Positions 1 to 8,341 of a stretch of DNA of 34,715 nucleotides are shown here, one piece after another. Positions within the stretch are counted from its first letter, which is position 1. Every line of letters begins with the position of its first letter. The position numbers and the translations under genes are program-made. Source of the stretch: Deferrisomatales bacterium (GTDB lineage: Bacteria > Desulfobacterota > Deferrisomatia > Deferrisomatales > JARGFW01); the NCBI GenBank assembly GCA_029211085.1, contig JARGFW010000029.1, positions 1 through 34,715 on the forward strand. The letters run 5' to 3'. Below the pieces are notes generated by a model, which was not told where the DNA came from, made no database searches, and worked only from the letters and a program-made list of their open reading frames with translations.

Positions 1-979
1 CCTGCCGGGCGATCTCAGGGGCGTTGCCACCGGCCCGGTTGTTGACGATCACGTCGGTCTCCACACTCTGGGATACCGCCGTCCGCAGCAGTTCCACCGT
101 TCCTGACACCATGTGCGGGTCCAGCATGCCGGCCACCAGTCGGTCGAACGGGTGTGCGGCGGCGTAGGCGTCGGCGTAGCGCACATTGCGGGGGGTCAGC
201 AGCCGCACCACGCAGGTCTGGCCGGCGTTGGTGAACCGCCCGCTGGCGCGGCGCAACTGTTCCCCCAGGGACGGCAGCCAGGTCCAGTGGGACAGCACCT
301 GGCCCACCCCGCGCCGGCCGAGCATCGCGAACAGCGGCGGGGCCAGGTACCCCGGCGTGCGCAGCTCCAGGTGGTAGCGGGGGTCTTCGGGAACAGAGGC
401 GAAGAACCGCTCCCAGGCAGCAGCCACCTCCTCGGGGGGCTGACGCTCGCCGCTGCGGTGGTACTCCTGCTCCAGCAGGATGCCCCCCAGGTGTTCCCCC
501 AACAGATCGACCGCCGGCCTGTAGAAGCGCGCGGTGAACAGGGACGGGTCCAGGTACCCCGGGTTGGCGGCCGGGGCGCTGCCCCGGTACAGGGTGTGAG
601 CGGTGACCGCCTGGGGCGCCTTGAGCAGCAGGCGGTCGCCGGGGCGCAGGTGCTGCCGGTAGCGGGCCAGGGTATGGAAGTTCGCGGTGGGCTCGCCGGC
701 GGCGTCGAGCAGGGGGCGGTAGAAGGTGAAGTCGAGCTCCAACACCGGGAAGTGCTCGAAGTACTCGGCGACGCACTCCACCGGCAGAAGTTCCTCGGTG
801 AAGCGGCGGGTACCCAGGGTCTTCTGGCGCCGGGTGACCCGATGGGCGAAGCGCTCGGGGGAGTAGATCTGCCCCAGCCAGCCGGCGTAGCGGTCGCTGG
901 CCGTGCCCAACCTCACCCTGGGGTGCAGGTCGCGGAACCGGTAGCGCGCCGGCTCCGCCGTCCCCCTGGGGTCGTTCAC
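1..979 (-). CDS. DUF72 (YecE-like) family protein, 3' end outside window
   Basis: This is an uninterrupted minus-strand frame that runs off the left edge, so the C-terminus is missing and about 326 residues are visible. Motifs typical of DUF72, a TIM-barrel-like family of unknown function, are LGTASDRYAGW near residues 24-34, LELDFTFYRPL in the first third, LLLKAPQAVTAHT mid-protein and VIVNNRAGGNAPEIARQ at the visible end. I chose the GTG at 979; the frame stays open upstream but has no better start and there is no clear Shine-Dalgarno, so the first residues are uncertain. The frame preserves aromatic residues and acidic helices, while the other frames give only Arg/Pro/Gly-rich translations. 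The family's biochemical role is not known, and the neighbouring transporters give no hint. Confidence 0.85.
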   Translation of the reverse strand, partial: MNDPRGTAEPARYRFRDLHPRVRLGTASDRYAGWLGQIYSPERFAHRVTRRQKTLGTRRFTEELLPVECVAEYFEHFPVLELDFTFYRPLLDAAGEPTANFHTLARYRQHLRPGDRLLLKAPQAVTAHTLYRGSAPAANPGYLDPSLFTARFYRPAVDLLGEHLGGILLEQEYHRSGERQPPEEVAAAWERFFASVPEDPRYHLELRTPGYLAPPLFAMLGRRGVGQVLSHWTWLPSLGEQLRRASGRFTNAGQTCVVRLLTPRNVRYADAYAAAHPFDRLVAGMLDPHMVSGTVELLRTAVSQSVETDVIVNNRAGGNAPEIARQ

Positions 980-1448
980 GGTCCGGGGTCCCCGGTCATC
1001 CGGCGGCCATCCGCAGGGCTGCCTTGGCCATCGCCAGCAACACCTCGGTGCCGATCCGGGCCGGGGGAACTGCCCCAGGGCGCCTGGGCCAGGGGTTCGG
1101 AGCGGTCGCCCATGGGGGTCCTCCAGAAAACGGAGATGTCGGTGGTCCCAGTGTAACTCCGGCGCGGCGCTGGGCCAGGGGCGAGGTTGCGACGCCGAGG
1201 CTGTACTGCCGGCCCGGCCACGGCAAAACCTGAAGGCCTGTTTTGACAGGATCGCACGGATCGCCCGAATGGAACCCCGGAACCAGAACTGCCCTTCGCC
1301 CCGGCCTCTCGATCCGTGAAATCCGCGCACTCCTGTCCAAAAAAACCGCCTCTGACCCTGGCGTCCCGACCTGAACACCCCGTTGATCCCGTCCGAAAAG
1401 CGGTCTTTGCCTCGGGACCCGCCCGTCCCATGACGGCCCCAGGGACCA
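980..1448. other. 469-bp spacer between DUF72 and AEC genes
   Basis: I see no convincing gene. Short frames here are Arg/Pro-rich and lack a ribosome site. The part from 1241 to about 1401 holds a degenerate inverted repeat described separately. The stretch 980-1140 could hold the DUF72 promoter, but no clear -35/-10 pair is visible. Confidence 0.6.
1241..1401. repeat. Degenerate inverted array of 9-bp GGAT units
   Basis: The left arm at 1241-1263 begins TTTTGACAGGATCGCACGG. The right arm at 1311-1347 ends in CTCCTGTCCAAAAAAA and reads on the other strand as TTTTGGACAGG followed by spaced CGGAT units. A further right-arm-like copy, GTTGATCCCGTCCGAAAA, lies at 1382-1399. The same design, better preserved, is at 29818-29916. 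The arms are imperfect, so this looks like a decayed copy of the same intergenic repeat family. Confidence 0.6.
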
Positions 1449-2363
1449 CTACCCGAGCCAGCTCAGCACGGCCGGCAATGTGGCGCAGGCGAAGGCCGTC
1501 TCCACGGTGATGATCGACGCCATCAGGGGGGCGTCTCCCCCCATCTGCCGCGCCAGGATGTACGCGGAGGGCGCTCCGGGCAGGGCGCTGAACAGCACGG
1601 CTACCGTGGCGGGCAGGCCGTCCACTCCCAATATCTTGCAGACCAGGGCGGTGAGCAGGGGCAGAACCACCAGTTTGAGGCCTGCGGTGGCGAGGATCAG
1701 ACCACGGCTGCGACGGATGCGCTGCAACTGCAGTCCGGCCCCGGCGGCCAGCAGGCCGATGGTCAGGGCAGCCCGGCCGAGCAGGGAGAGCACCGCCCCG
1801 CCCCCCCAGGGCACTCCCCGGCCCAACCCGTTCAGCGCCAGCCCCACTGCGCACGCCAGCAGCAGGGGGTTGCGCGCCAGTTCCCCCGCCACCCGGCCCA
1901 GGGGCGCCGGCCGGTCCCCGGCGTAGCGGCACAGCACGGACACCGAGAACAGGTTCACCAACGGCACGATCACCGCGATCGCCACCGCCGCCAGGGTCAG
2001 CCCCACCTGCCCACCCAGGGCCACGGCCCCGGCAAGCCCCACGTAGGTGTTCATGCGCACCGCGCCCTGGAACACCGAGGTGAACCCGGGCCCGTCCACC
2101 CGTAGGCGCCGACGCAATGCGATCAACCCCAGGGACAGGGCGGTGAAGGTGGCGCCGATCGCCAGGGCCATGGGCACCGCGGGCAGATCGCCGAACTCGG
2201 CGTTGGCCAGGTTGTTCACCAGCAACGCAGGGAACAACACGAAGTAGGTGAGGCGCTCGGCCGGGGCCCAGAACCCCTGGCCGGGGAAATCGAGGCGGCG
2301 CATGGTGTAGCCCAGGGCGATGATCGCGAAGATCGGCAGCAGGGCGGCCAAGGTGGGGGACAC
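1449..2363 (-). CDS. AEC family transporter (auxin efflux carrier/malate permease type)
   Basis: This 304-residue integral membrane protein has about ten hydrophobic segments. It starts SPTLAALLPIFAIIALGY, then FVLFPALLVNNLANAEF, the usual AEC pattern in which the first helices are followed by an F-P-A-L loop. The second half repeats the five-helix arrangement (GLILATAGLKLVVLPLLTAL, then the conserved small-residue loop ALPGAPSAYILARQMGG). AEC proteins export or import small organic acids or amino acids; the substrate cannot be read from sequence. The start is GTG at 2363, preceded by CTGGAGAG at suitable spacing. The gene lies 27 bp downstream of the CNT gene on the same strand and is probably co-transcribed with it. 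Confidence 0.9.
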   Translation of the reverse strand: MSPTLAALLPIFAIIALGYTMRRLDFPGQGFWAPAERLTYFVLFPALLVNNLANAEFGDLPAVPMALAIGATFTALSLGLIALRRRLRVDGPGFTSVFQGAVRMNTYVGLAGAVALGGQVGLTLAAVAIAVIVPLVNLFSVSVLCRYAGDRPAPLGRVAGELARNPLLLACAVGLALNGLGRGVPWGGGAVLSLLGRAALTIGLLAAGAGLQLQRIRRSRGLILATAGLKLVVLPLLTALVCKILGVDGLPATVAVLFSALPGAPSAYILARQMGGDAPLMASIITVETAFACATLPAVLSWLG

Positions 2364-2390
2364 GGAGCTCTCCAGGGAGGATGGCGCGGT

Positions 2391-3632
2391 TCAGGTCAGC
2401 AGCCCCACCACGGCCCCGGTCATGCAGGTGGCCAGGGTGCCCGCCACCAGGGACTTCAGACCCAGGGCGACGATCTCCCCCTTGCGCTCCGGCGCCATCG
2501 CCCCCATGCCGCCGAGCATGATGCCCAGGCTGCCGAAGTTTGCGAAGCCGCACAGGGCATAGGTCATGATCAACCGGCTGCGCGCTCCCAGGGCTTCGGG
2601 GGGTAGGTCGGCCAGTTCCAGGTACGCCAGAAACTCGTTGAGCACCGTCTTGGTTCCCATCAGGGCGCCGGCAGTCTGGGCTTCGGCCCACGGCACCCCT
2701 AGCAACCACACCACCGGCGCCATGGCCCAGCCCAGCAGGCGCTGCAGGGTCAGCGGCGCGCCCCCCACGCCGGGCAGCACCCCCAAGCTCTGGTTGACCA
2801 GGCTCACCAGGGCTACGAACACGATGAGCATGGCGACGATGTTGAGCAGCAAGGTGATGCCGCTGGCGGTGCCCCGGGTGATGGCGTCCACGGTGCCGCT
2901 GTAGTGCTCCGGGTGCTGCAGTTCCCCACCCGTGTTTTCCCCCTCTGCGGGCACCATCAGGCGCGCAATCACCAGGGCGGCGGGGGCGCTGATCAAGGAC
3001 GCGGTGAGGATGTGCCCCACCACCCCCGGCACCGCGTCGCGCAGGATGGAGGCGTACAGAGCCAGCACCGTGCCGGCGATGGTGGCGAGCCCGCAGGTCA
3101 TCACCGCGAACAGCTCACTGCGGCTCATCTGGCGCAGGTAGGGGCGCACCAGCAGCGGCGCCTCCACCATGCCCACGAATACGTTGGCCGCCGCCGCGAC
3201 CCCCACTGCCCCGCCGATACCCAGGGACTTCTGCAGCAACCAGGAAAAGCCCCGCACCACGGCCGGCACCACCCGCCAGTGGAACAGGACGGCGGACAAG
3301 GAGCTCATCACCAGCACCAGGGGCAGCGCCTTGAACGCCAGGATGAAGGTGGCGCCGGGCTGGGTCACCGGGAACGGGAAACTCCCGCCTCCCAGGTAGC
3401 CGAACACGAACGAGGTGCCGGCGGCGGTGGCTGCCTCCAGGGCCAGGATGGCCCGGTTCAGGACCAGGAACGCCTGTTCCGAACCGGGCAGTTTGAGCAG
3501 GCCCAGGGCCAGCACCAGCTGCAGCCCGAGCCCGGCGGCCACCTTGCGCCAGCGCACCGCGCGCCGTCGTTCGCTGAGGGCCCAGGCTGCGGTCACCAGT
3601 ACCAGCAGCCCCACCGCGCTTCGAATCGCCAT
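2391..3632 (-). CDS. Concentrative nucleoside transporter (CNT/NupC family)
   Basis: This 413-residue polytopic membrane protein has the CNT signature order: an N-terminal helix pair, FVFGYLGGG near residue 75, the gating region ALPLVLVMSSLSAVLFHW, VFVGMVEAPLLVRPYL near 150, and the C-terminal core with TKTVLNEFLAYLEL and CGFANFGSLGIMLGGMGAMAP. Family members import nucleosides with Na+ or H+. The substrate-binding motifs (VEAPLL and the TKxVxNEF helix) are intact, so it should be functional; length matches NupC-type proteins. The ATG at 3632 has GAGGAGG upstream at rather long spacing (about 11 nt). It heads a two-gene unit with the AEC carrier. The 275-bp gap to the divergent PilZ gene should contain promoters for both. 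Confidence 0.93.
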   Translation of the reverse strand: MAIRSAVGLLVLVTAAWALSERRRAVRWRKVAAGLGLQLVLALGLLKLPGSEQAFLVLNRAILALEAATAAGTSFVFGYLGGGSFPFPVTQPGATFILAFKALPLVLVMSSLSAVLFHWRVVPAVVRGFSWLLQKSLGIGGAVGVAAAANVFVGMVEAPLLVRPYLRQMSRSELFAVMTCGLATIAGTVLALYASILRDAVPGVVGHILTASLISAPAALVIARLMVPAEGENTGGELQHPEHYSGTVDAITRGTASGITLLLNIVAMLIVFVALVSLVNQSLGVLPGVGGAPLTLQRLLGWAMAPVVWLLGVPWAEAQTAGALMGTKTVLNEFLAYLELADLPPEALGARSRLIMTYALCGFANFGSLGIMLGGMGAMAPERKGEIVALGLKSLVAGTLATCMTGAVVGLLT

Positions 3633-3907
3633 GCGCCGCGCTGCCTCCTCAGGGTTGGCGGGTCTCTGCCCGCGTTTCCGATGGTGCGCTCTTGTAGCAG
3701 GGATGGGGGGCGGGGTTCAACGGCCGGGAAGATCCCGGACCATCGAGGTGCACAACACGGTGGGGTACTGGGGGCCAACCCGGGGATTGTCCTCTGCCCC
3801 GGAGTGCCATGGGTCATATATTGTTCTTGATTTTTGCGGTGAATCTGGTTCAATCGGAGACATACTTCGGTGCCGGGGGTGTCCGGCACACGCCAAAGGA
3901 GGGCGGC

Positions 3908-4294
3908 ATGGGGAGTTCACAGGAGAACTACCAGGCAGAGTGGGTCAACGACTACCGCCGTTCGCGGCGCTGGATGGACGCGCGCACGGTGCTTGCCCGG
4001 CTGGATGGTGAGGAGAGCCTGGGAAAGACCCTGGACGTTTCGGTGGGCGGCATGAAGGTGGATTTGCAGGGCATCGCGCCCTTGGTCGGACGCCGGTTGG
4101 AGATGGCGGTGGTGTTCGGCGATCGCATCGTCGATCTGGGCGGAACGGTTCTCCACCGCACCCACAGCGATTCGGGCAGCATCGTGGGACTGGAGTTCGA
4201 CCAGCCCCTGGAGCAGCACGCTGCGGCGTTTCTCTCGGTACGATATCCCCCCACCATGGAGGGCTTCAGCGTGGACGGGTCGGGCAACGTCTGA
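3908..4294 (+). CDS. PilZ domain protein
   Basis: This is a 128-residue single-domain protein. It has the PilZ cyclic-di-GMP signature: an Arg-rich RRSRRW stretch about 16 residues from the start, followed by the DVSVGGMKVD strand near residue 45 (the D/N-x-S-x-x-G motif). GLEFDQPL closes the beta-barrel. PilZ domains bind c-di-GMP and control motility, exopolysaccharide or other outputs; the target is unknown. The frame is open further upstream, but the ATG at 3908 is right behind AAAGGAGGG and gives the normal family length. An AT-rich stretch at about 3805-3850, rare in this sequence, is a plausible promoter. The gene stands alone, divergent from the CNT transporter. Confidence 0.9.
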   Translation: MGSSQENYQAEWVNDYRRSRRWMDARTVLARLDGEESLGKTLDVSVGGMKVDLQGIAPLVGRRLEMAVVFGDRIVDLGGTVLHRTHSDSGSIVGLEFDQPLEQHAAAFLSVRYPPTMEGFSVDGSGNV

Positions 4295-4613
4295 GGCGCT
4301 GCCCCGCTCTGCCAGACCTCTCCGCCCCCTCCCTCCCCGGGTGCCCAGCAGCGCATCACCGGTGTAGGGTGGCAGACCCGCCCAGATGCAACCGAAGCCC
4401 GCCCCGTGGGCCGCGGTGACCGACTCCCCGCACTCGAACACTCCCAGGGCGGACGGAAGGCTCGGGACCAGGTACTGCAATGGCCCCAGGGTGCTCGGTC
4501 GCAGCTTGCGCCCACCTTGCGTGCGTTTCAACAGCCTCTGGACGCCCGGTCCGCTGCTGTTATCGTCCGTACTTGGGCAGCGGCCGCTCCTGCGCGTTCT
4601 GCGCCCGCGGCAC
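4295..4613. other. 319-bp spacer with no recognised gene
   Basis: This lies between the convergent PilZ and 4614-4841 genes. Several frames stay open because of high GC, but none has a recognisable domain or a good ribosome site. No T-tract terminator is evident. I see no RNA gene. Confidence 0.5.
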
Positions 4614-4841
4614 TCACTTGTCCCTGGGCAGCGGCCACTCCTGCATCTCGAGGACCGCGTCCAGGGTACAGAACCGATCCCACTCCACCTCCCTGCCGGA
4701 GACCGGACAGCGCAGCCGCATCTTGCGTTCGTCTACGCCGATGACCAGCCAGTCACCGCCGCGGGGTCCGTCCAGAATGCGGATCTGCTGCCCCTCTTTC
4801 AGTGGATACCGCCGAAACGTCGTCACCTGTGCCTTGGCCAT
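4614..4841 (-). CDS. Small conserved-looking hypothetical protein, SH3/KOW-like
   Basis: This is a 75-residue basic protein beginning MAKAQVTTFRRYPLKEGQQI. The segment KEGQQIRILDGPRGGDWLVIG resembles a KOW/SH3-like barrel strand pattern (hydrophobic-x-hydrophobic followed by a Gly turn), and CPVSGREVEWDRF follows, so a small all-beta fold is likely. I do not recognise a named family and assign no function. The frame extends upstream, but the ATG at 4841 with CAGGGAGTTGGC before it is the best start; residues further upstream look like untranslated sequence (Pro/Arg-rich). It is monocistronic on the minus strand. Confidence 0.6.
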   Translation of the reverse strand: MAKAQVTTFRRYPLKEGQQIRILDGPRGGDWLVIGVDERKMRLRCPVSGREVEWDRFCTLDAVLEMQEWPLPRDK

Positions 4842-5228
4842 TGCCAACTCCCTGGGTGTCGGTTGCGGGGTGGTTTGGGTATTGTAACCGCCAGCCGGCG
4901 CACGGGCCACGGAGGGCGCTGAGAGAGGGCGTCCACCCTCGGAGCGTGCGCAGGGCGTGGAAAGCGTGCCGACCCCACCCCGCGGCGCCACTTTCCAGGG
5001 CAGAGGGTCACCTATCAGGGGAGTCGCAGGTGGTGGTTCCGGAGGCGTCTTCGAGGGTTGACTCGGGTTCCGTTGGTGCCCCGAACAACCTGCTTTGAAC
5101 CTCAGAGGGACCCAGTTCGAGGTGCATGGGAACTGGCCCGTGCCCGGGGGGCAGGGGCTTTCCCTCCGTACGGGGAGAGCGTGCCCAGCGGGGAAGCGCT
5201 GGGCGTCCTGCCGTGGGCGTTGAGATCC
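4842..5228. other. 387-bp spacer rich in potential hairpins
   Basis: No protein frame is convincing. There are several strong stems: GCCCAGCG/CGCTGGGC at about 5187-5208 with a six-base loop, a GGGG(C)-rich stem around 5144-5160, and CTCCGTACGGGG near 5166. None is followed by a T-tract on either strand, so they are not standard terminators. The region could hold a structured RNA or the shared upstream region of the 4614-4841 gene. Confidence 0.35.
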
Positions 5229-5432
5229 TCAGTCGTCGAACTGGGGGGGGAGGGGTTGGGGGCCCGGAACGATTCCGGCGATGTCGGGATCTTCCTCGCC
5301 TTCGGCCTGCGGGGGAAGGTTTGCCTTGCGCTCCTTGGCTTCGGCCCGGCGGGCCTCCTTTTCGCCCTTGCGCTCCTGGCGGGTCTTTTCCTTCGCTCTC
5401 TTGAGAAACGTCTGTCTCGATTTTTTTGCCAA
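5229..5432 (-). CDS. Small Lys/Arg/Glu-rich protein with TTG start, coupled to RRM gene
   Basis: This 67-residue, highly charged protein begins MAKKSRQTFLKRAKEKTRQE, has a long basic/acidic helix over the first 40 residues, and ends in a Pro-rich tail PGPQPLPPQFDD. The start codon is TTG at 5432, four bases after the RRM gene's TAG. Its Shine-Dalgarno GAGGAG lies across the last codons and stop of that gene, which argues for translational coupling. No frame with ATG fits. I know of similar small basic proteins beside RNA-binding genes but cannot name a family. An RNA-associated role is inferred from charge and neighbour only. Confidence 0.65.
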   Translation of the reverse strand: MAKKSRQTFLKRAKEKTRQERKGEKEARRAEAKERKANLPPQAEGEEDPDIAGIVPGPQPLPPQFDD

Positions 5433-5436
5433 GTGA

Positions 5437-6030
5437 CTACTCCTCGTCTTTGTTTTTTGCGTCTTCGAGGGCCCAAAGGGCGAAGTCGTCTATCGCCTGG
5501 TCGTCCTCGTCGTCTTCAAAACTGTCGCCGAGAAACACCGGACCTCCCCCCCGCTCGGGAAGCGGTCCTTTGGGGCCGCGCTCCTCTTTGGAGGCGCGTC
5601 CCTTCTGTTTGCGTTTGTCTTTCGCAGAGGCGTCCGGTCCGTAGCTGCGCCTCGGCTGACCGAGCATCTCCTGGTCGTCATCCGGGTCCGAGATCAGCGG
5701 GCCGGACCACGTGGAGCGGGTTCCCGCAACCGGCCCTGGCCTGGCCGGGGGCCTCGACACGGGTCCACCAGGAGGTCTCGATTCCTGGGCACGTGCCTCG
5801 TTGACGGCGATCGCCCGGTCCTTGAACATGTGCTGATTGAAGCGGCGGACCGCCTCTTCTGCATGGGCGCGATCATCGAAATCCACAAAGGCAAACCCCC
5901 TGGGCTTGCCGGTCTCCCTGTCCGTCGGGATGCGCACCTGCGAGACCTCCCCTGCCGCCGAGAACAACTCTCGCAGATCGGATTCCGTCACGTCGAAGGC
6001 GAGATTTCCCACGAACAATCGCACTGACAT
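5437..6030 (-). CDS. RNA-binding protein with one RRM domain
   Basis: This is a 197-residue protein. The RRM spans about residues 2-80: RNP2 is LFVGNLAF at 4-11 and RNP1 is RGFAFVDF near 43-50, both with the aromatic residues that stack on RNA. Behind it comes a low-complexity tail with Pro-rich and Lys/Arg-rich segments and an acidic end (DDEDDQAIDDF). Such one-RRM proteins are common in proteobacteria, often cold- or stress-linked, with unknown targets. The ATG at 6030 has CAGGAG seven bases upstream; further in-frame codons upstream are not domain sequence. It is followed by the TTG-started small gene in one transcript. Confidence 0.9.
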   Translation of the reverse strand: MSVRLFVGNLAFDVTESDLRELFSAAGEVSQVRIPTDRETGKPRGFAFVDFDDRAHAEEAVRRFNQHMFKDRAIAVNEARAQESRPPGGPVSRPPARPGPVAGTRSTWSGPLISDPDDDQEMLGQPRRSYGPDASAKDKRKQKGRASKEERGPKGPLPERGGGPVFLGDSFEDDEDDQAIDDFALWALEDAKNKDEE

Positions 6031-6394
6031 TGCTTCTCCTGTTGGTGTTCGGGCGGAAGAAATGCTCCCCCCTCCGGGGAAAAATACTCGCGGCGGAACC
6101 GCCGGGACCACGCCGCAGAGCAGTCCCAGTGCCGGCCCGTTACCGTTGGGTCACTGCCTGTTGTTTGCGTCCGATCCAGGATTTCGGGCGGGCAGCTCCC
6201 CTCGTTTCCGAGGGGACAAAAAGCAATGCCCGCAGGCGCCCTGACCGGGGAATGTGGACTTCCCGGATGCGCACAGGCTGCAGCGGGCTGCTGCGACGTT
6301 TGCCTTCCCCCCGTCCACAGGGTCGGGAAGGCGGGGGCGTTTGAGAAGAGCGGGTTTCCTTGGCGCTCTGCTCGCTCACCCGGGGAATGCGCTG
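6031..6394. other. 364-bp spacer between cold-shock and RRM genes
   Basis: There is no gene that I can support. On the minus strand a CGGCGG/CCGCCG hairpin at 6091-6104 is followed six bases later by a T-run (6079-6084 complement); it may be a weak terminator or leader attenuator ahead of the RRM gene. Other stems are CCCCTCG/CGAGGGG at about 6197-6215 and GCCTTCCC/GGGAAGGC at about 6302-6332; both lack a following T-run. Confidence 0.4.
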
Positions 6395-6598
6395 TTAGAC
6401 GCCGCGGACGTTCGAGGCCTGGGGGCCCTTCTGCCCCTGGGTCTGGTCGAACTCAACCGCTTGGCCCTCGGCCAGGGTCTTGAACCCCTCCCCTTGGATG
6501 GCGCTGAAATGCACGAACAGGTCGGCGCCGCCGTTGTCCGGGGTGATGAAACCAAAACCCTTCTGATCGTTGAACCACTTCACGGTACCTCTTGCCAT
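6395..6598 (-). CDS. Cold-shock domain protein (CspA family)
   Basis: This 67-residue protein is a full-length CspA-type OB fold. It starts [18 protein letters not shown], with RNP1 (KGFGFI) at 13-18 and RNP2 (LFVHF) at about 27-31; both keep the aromatic residues that bind single-stranded nucleic acid. [20 protein letters not shown] is the usual C-terminal strand pair. Members act as RNA chaperones; whether this one is cold-induced cannot be told from sequence. The ATG at 6598 is preceded by GAGGAGAA. The frame is open upstream but only the inner start gives the family length. Confidence 0.96.
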   Translation of the reverse strand: MARGTVKWFNDQKGFGFITPDNGGADLFVHFSAIQGEGFKTLAEGQAVEFDQTQGQKGPQASNVRGV

Positions 6599-6929
6599 GG
6601 TACTGTTCTCCTCGTTGTCTGGGATCTTGTGTCCCACTGGGGTACAACTGCGATGGGTCGCCAGTCTGGAGAGGGATTACCCCCGGGCTGGAACTCCCCA
6701 TCGAAGTGCCGTGCGGCACACGGGATGTGCCAAAACTAGAAGAGGGAGAGGCGACGGTCGCCTCTCCCTCTTTGGAATCGAACACCGATACTGCCTGCTC
6801 GGGTCGCTACTCGGTCTGGCTCGTCGACGGCCGTTACGGTACGCCCTTGGGTCGGCAGGGGCAAGCAGAAAAGAGCTTGCAGCAAATCGCATACCCGCCG
6901 TGGGGGTGGTGGTGGCGCCGGGAGCGGGG
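6599..6929. other. 331-bp spacer: csp leader and vWA-gene terminator
   Basis: It contains a strong hairpin at 6741-6771 (separate entry) and a perfect dyad GTGCCGTGCGGCAC at 6706-6719, about 110 bases before the cold-shock start codon, which could be an operator or leader stem. The stretch 6599-6700 is the probable csp leader. No gene is visible. Confidence 0.45.
6741..6771 (-). terminator. Strong hairpin terminator after vWA lipoprotein gene
   Basis: Arms 6741-6755 and 6757-6771 are perfectly complementary over 15 bases (AGAGGGAGAGGCGAC and its complement), so a stem of about 13 bp with a short loop forms. On the minus strand it is followed by TCTAGTTTTGG. It lies about 160 bp after the vWA gene stop and upstream of csp, so it would separate the two. 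Confidence 0.7.
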
Positions 6930-8102
6930 CTAAAGGGTTCCGAGGAACTGGGCTTGGGTGCCCGCCCGGTAGCGGAACTCTTTGGAGGCTGGCCCTGATC
7001 CGTCCGCCCCTCGGACCACCAACCGAAAACGATACTCCCCATCGGCCTGGGAGATGGTGGCCCGGCGTGTCTGCAGGGTCGTAAACTCCCGGGTCACCTG
7101 GTCGAACAGGTCTGCGATTGCGCTCGAAGGGTTCTGCTGGAACCGCCCCCGGCCTGCAGCGGCGATCTTCTTGAGATCGTCGATTCCCTTGTTATCTTTA
7201 CCGAAATCCGTGCCGACGGCCAGGGCATGGACGGTCAGTCGCGGATGAGCCGCCACGGCTTCGATTGCCTTGTCCAGATCGGTCTCCTCCCACCCGAACC
7301 GCGTGTAGCTTCCGTTGACCTGTTGGGCGGTCAGTACCCGGTGCTGCAGCTCGATGTTCGCGGTGGGGGTGTGACTCCGATTGTCCACACCGTCGGAGAG
7401 CACCACCATGATGTGGTGGTCTCTAGCCCCCGCGGCGATGCCGTTGTCATAGTCGCTCTTCATCTTCTTTGCCGTGGATTCGACTGCGGCATAGAGCTTG
7501 GTCAACCCCTCTTCGAACTGGTCCGAATTCGGTGTCGGAATCGCTGTCACGTGGTCTGGAACCCATAGCCCCTCCTGGCGGTACAGAAAGCCGTTGAACC
7601 AGGTGACCTCCCAGAAGAAGCTGCTGCCTGCGGGGCGGTCGCGCCACAGATCCAGTCCCTGGACGATGCTGTCTCGGGCGGCTTCCCTCATCGGCCCAAA
7701 GGCCTCAGGCTGTTGCTTGGTCATCGATAAACTCGCGTCCAGGACCAGCCCGTAGGAAATACTCGCCGCGAGGTTCTCCGAATCTTCGATGAACACGGAT
7801 TCGTTCAGTGGGTTCTCGGACACAGACTGTCCGTTGATCTCCATATCCACGACCATGTCGGCGGGCGAAAGGGGCACGCCCGAAGCCCCACGGGCAATGA
7901 ACTGGACCTCTACGGTCGTCGCCTGGCGATCCGCATCCCACTTGACGATCGGGTCTCCCGATAGTTCCACCGTGATGGTCCCACCCGATCCAGAGCCCCC
8001 TGAACTGTAGTCGTCCGACCCACACCCGAAGGAACCCAGTCCGACCAGTACCGCCAGGGTGGCGGCGCGGAGAACTGGAATCAGAGTAACACAGCGATGC
8101 AT
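6930..8102 (-). CDS. vWA-domain lipoprotein
   Basis: This is a 390-residue secreted protein. The N-terminus MHRCVTLIPVLRAATLAVLV is a signal sequence followed by GLGSFGCGSDD, so lipidation at Cys about 25 is likely, although the lipobox (SFGC) is unusual in having Ser at -3. A low-complexity Ser/Gly linker and a beta-rich domain (about 35-115) follow. A von Willebrand A domain then starts at YGLVLDASLSM, where D-x-S-x-S is the MIDAS metal site, and continues with MVVLSDGVDN and VHALAVGTDFG. The ATG at 8102 with GAGGAGAA upstream is better than the GTG/ATG further out. Partners are unknown. The next gene downstream on this strand is separated by a terminator, so it is probably monocistronic. 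Confidence 0.88.
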   Translation of the reverse strand: MHRCVTLIPVLRAATLAVLVGLGSFGCGSDDYSSGGSGSGGTITVELSGDPIVKWDADRQATTVEVQFIARGASGVPLSPADMVVDMEINGQSVSENPLNESVFIEDSENLAASISYGLVLDASLSMTKQQPEAFGPMREAARDSIVQGLDLWRDRPAGSSFFWEVTWFNGFLYRQEGLWVPDHVTAIPTPNSDQFEEGLTKLYAAVESTAKKMKSDYDNGIAAGARDHHIMVVLSDGVDNRSHTPTANIELQHRVLTAQQVNGSYTRFGWEETDLDKAIEAVAAHPRLTVHALAVGTDFGKDNKGIDDLKKIAAAGRGRFQQNPSSAIADLFDQVTREFTTLQTRRATISQADGEYRFRLVVRGADGSGPASKEFRYRAGTQAQFLGTL

Positions 8103-8271
8103 GGATTTTTCTCCTCGACGGCGCGAGCGCGGCCGCATGTTTCCATGAGTTAAAGACGTCTAAATTATACCTGTCCTCCTGTGTTGCCGCCACGATCTTC
8201 GGGGTCTGTGTCTTCGGGGCCTGGAGAAGGGCAGCCAGTCGTTCCGGCCAGCGCCCCTGCTGGTGTACACG

Positions 8272-8299
8272 AAAAAAGGGCCCGGCGTGCGCCGGGCCC
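8272..8299 (-). terminator. Intrinsic terminator after pnp
   Basis: Stem GGGCCCGGC (8278-8286) pairs with GCCGGGCCC (8291-8299) across a four-base loop. On the minus strand the stem is followed directly by TTTTTT (complement of 8272-8277). It lies about 40 bases after the pnp stop and closes the translation/RNA block. Confidence 0.93.
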
Positions 8300-8341
8300 T
8301 TCGGTGGTAATCGTTGCTCCCAGGGGAGCGGGCGCGGCTGA

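Noticed and set aside
976-2709. 577-codon minus-strand frame across the AEC and CNT genes
   Set aside because: It crosses two clear membrane-protein genes in another frame and is Arg/Gly/Pro-rich.
6197-6215. CCCCTCG/CGAGGGG hairpin as a terminator
   Set aside because: The T-run on the minus strand precedes the stem instead of following it, and the plus side has only A.
6715-6740. TTTTGGCACATCCC on the minus strand before csp as a sigma-54 promoter
   Set aside because: The -24 half is good, but TTGC is missing at the required spacing; GTGTGC comes instead.
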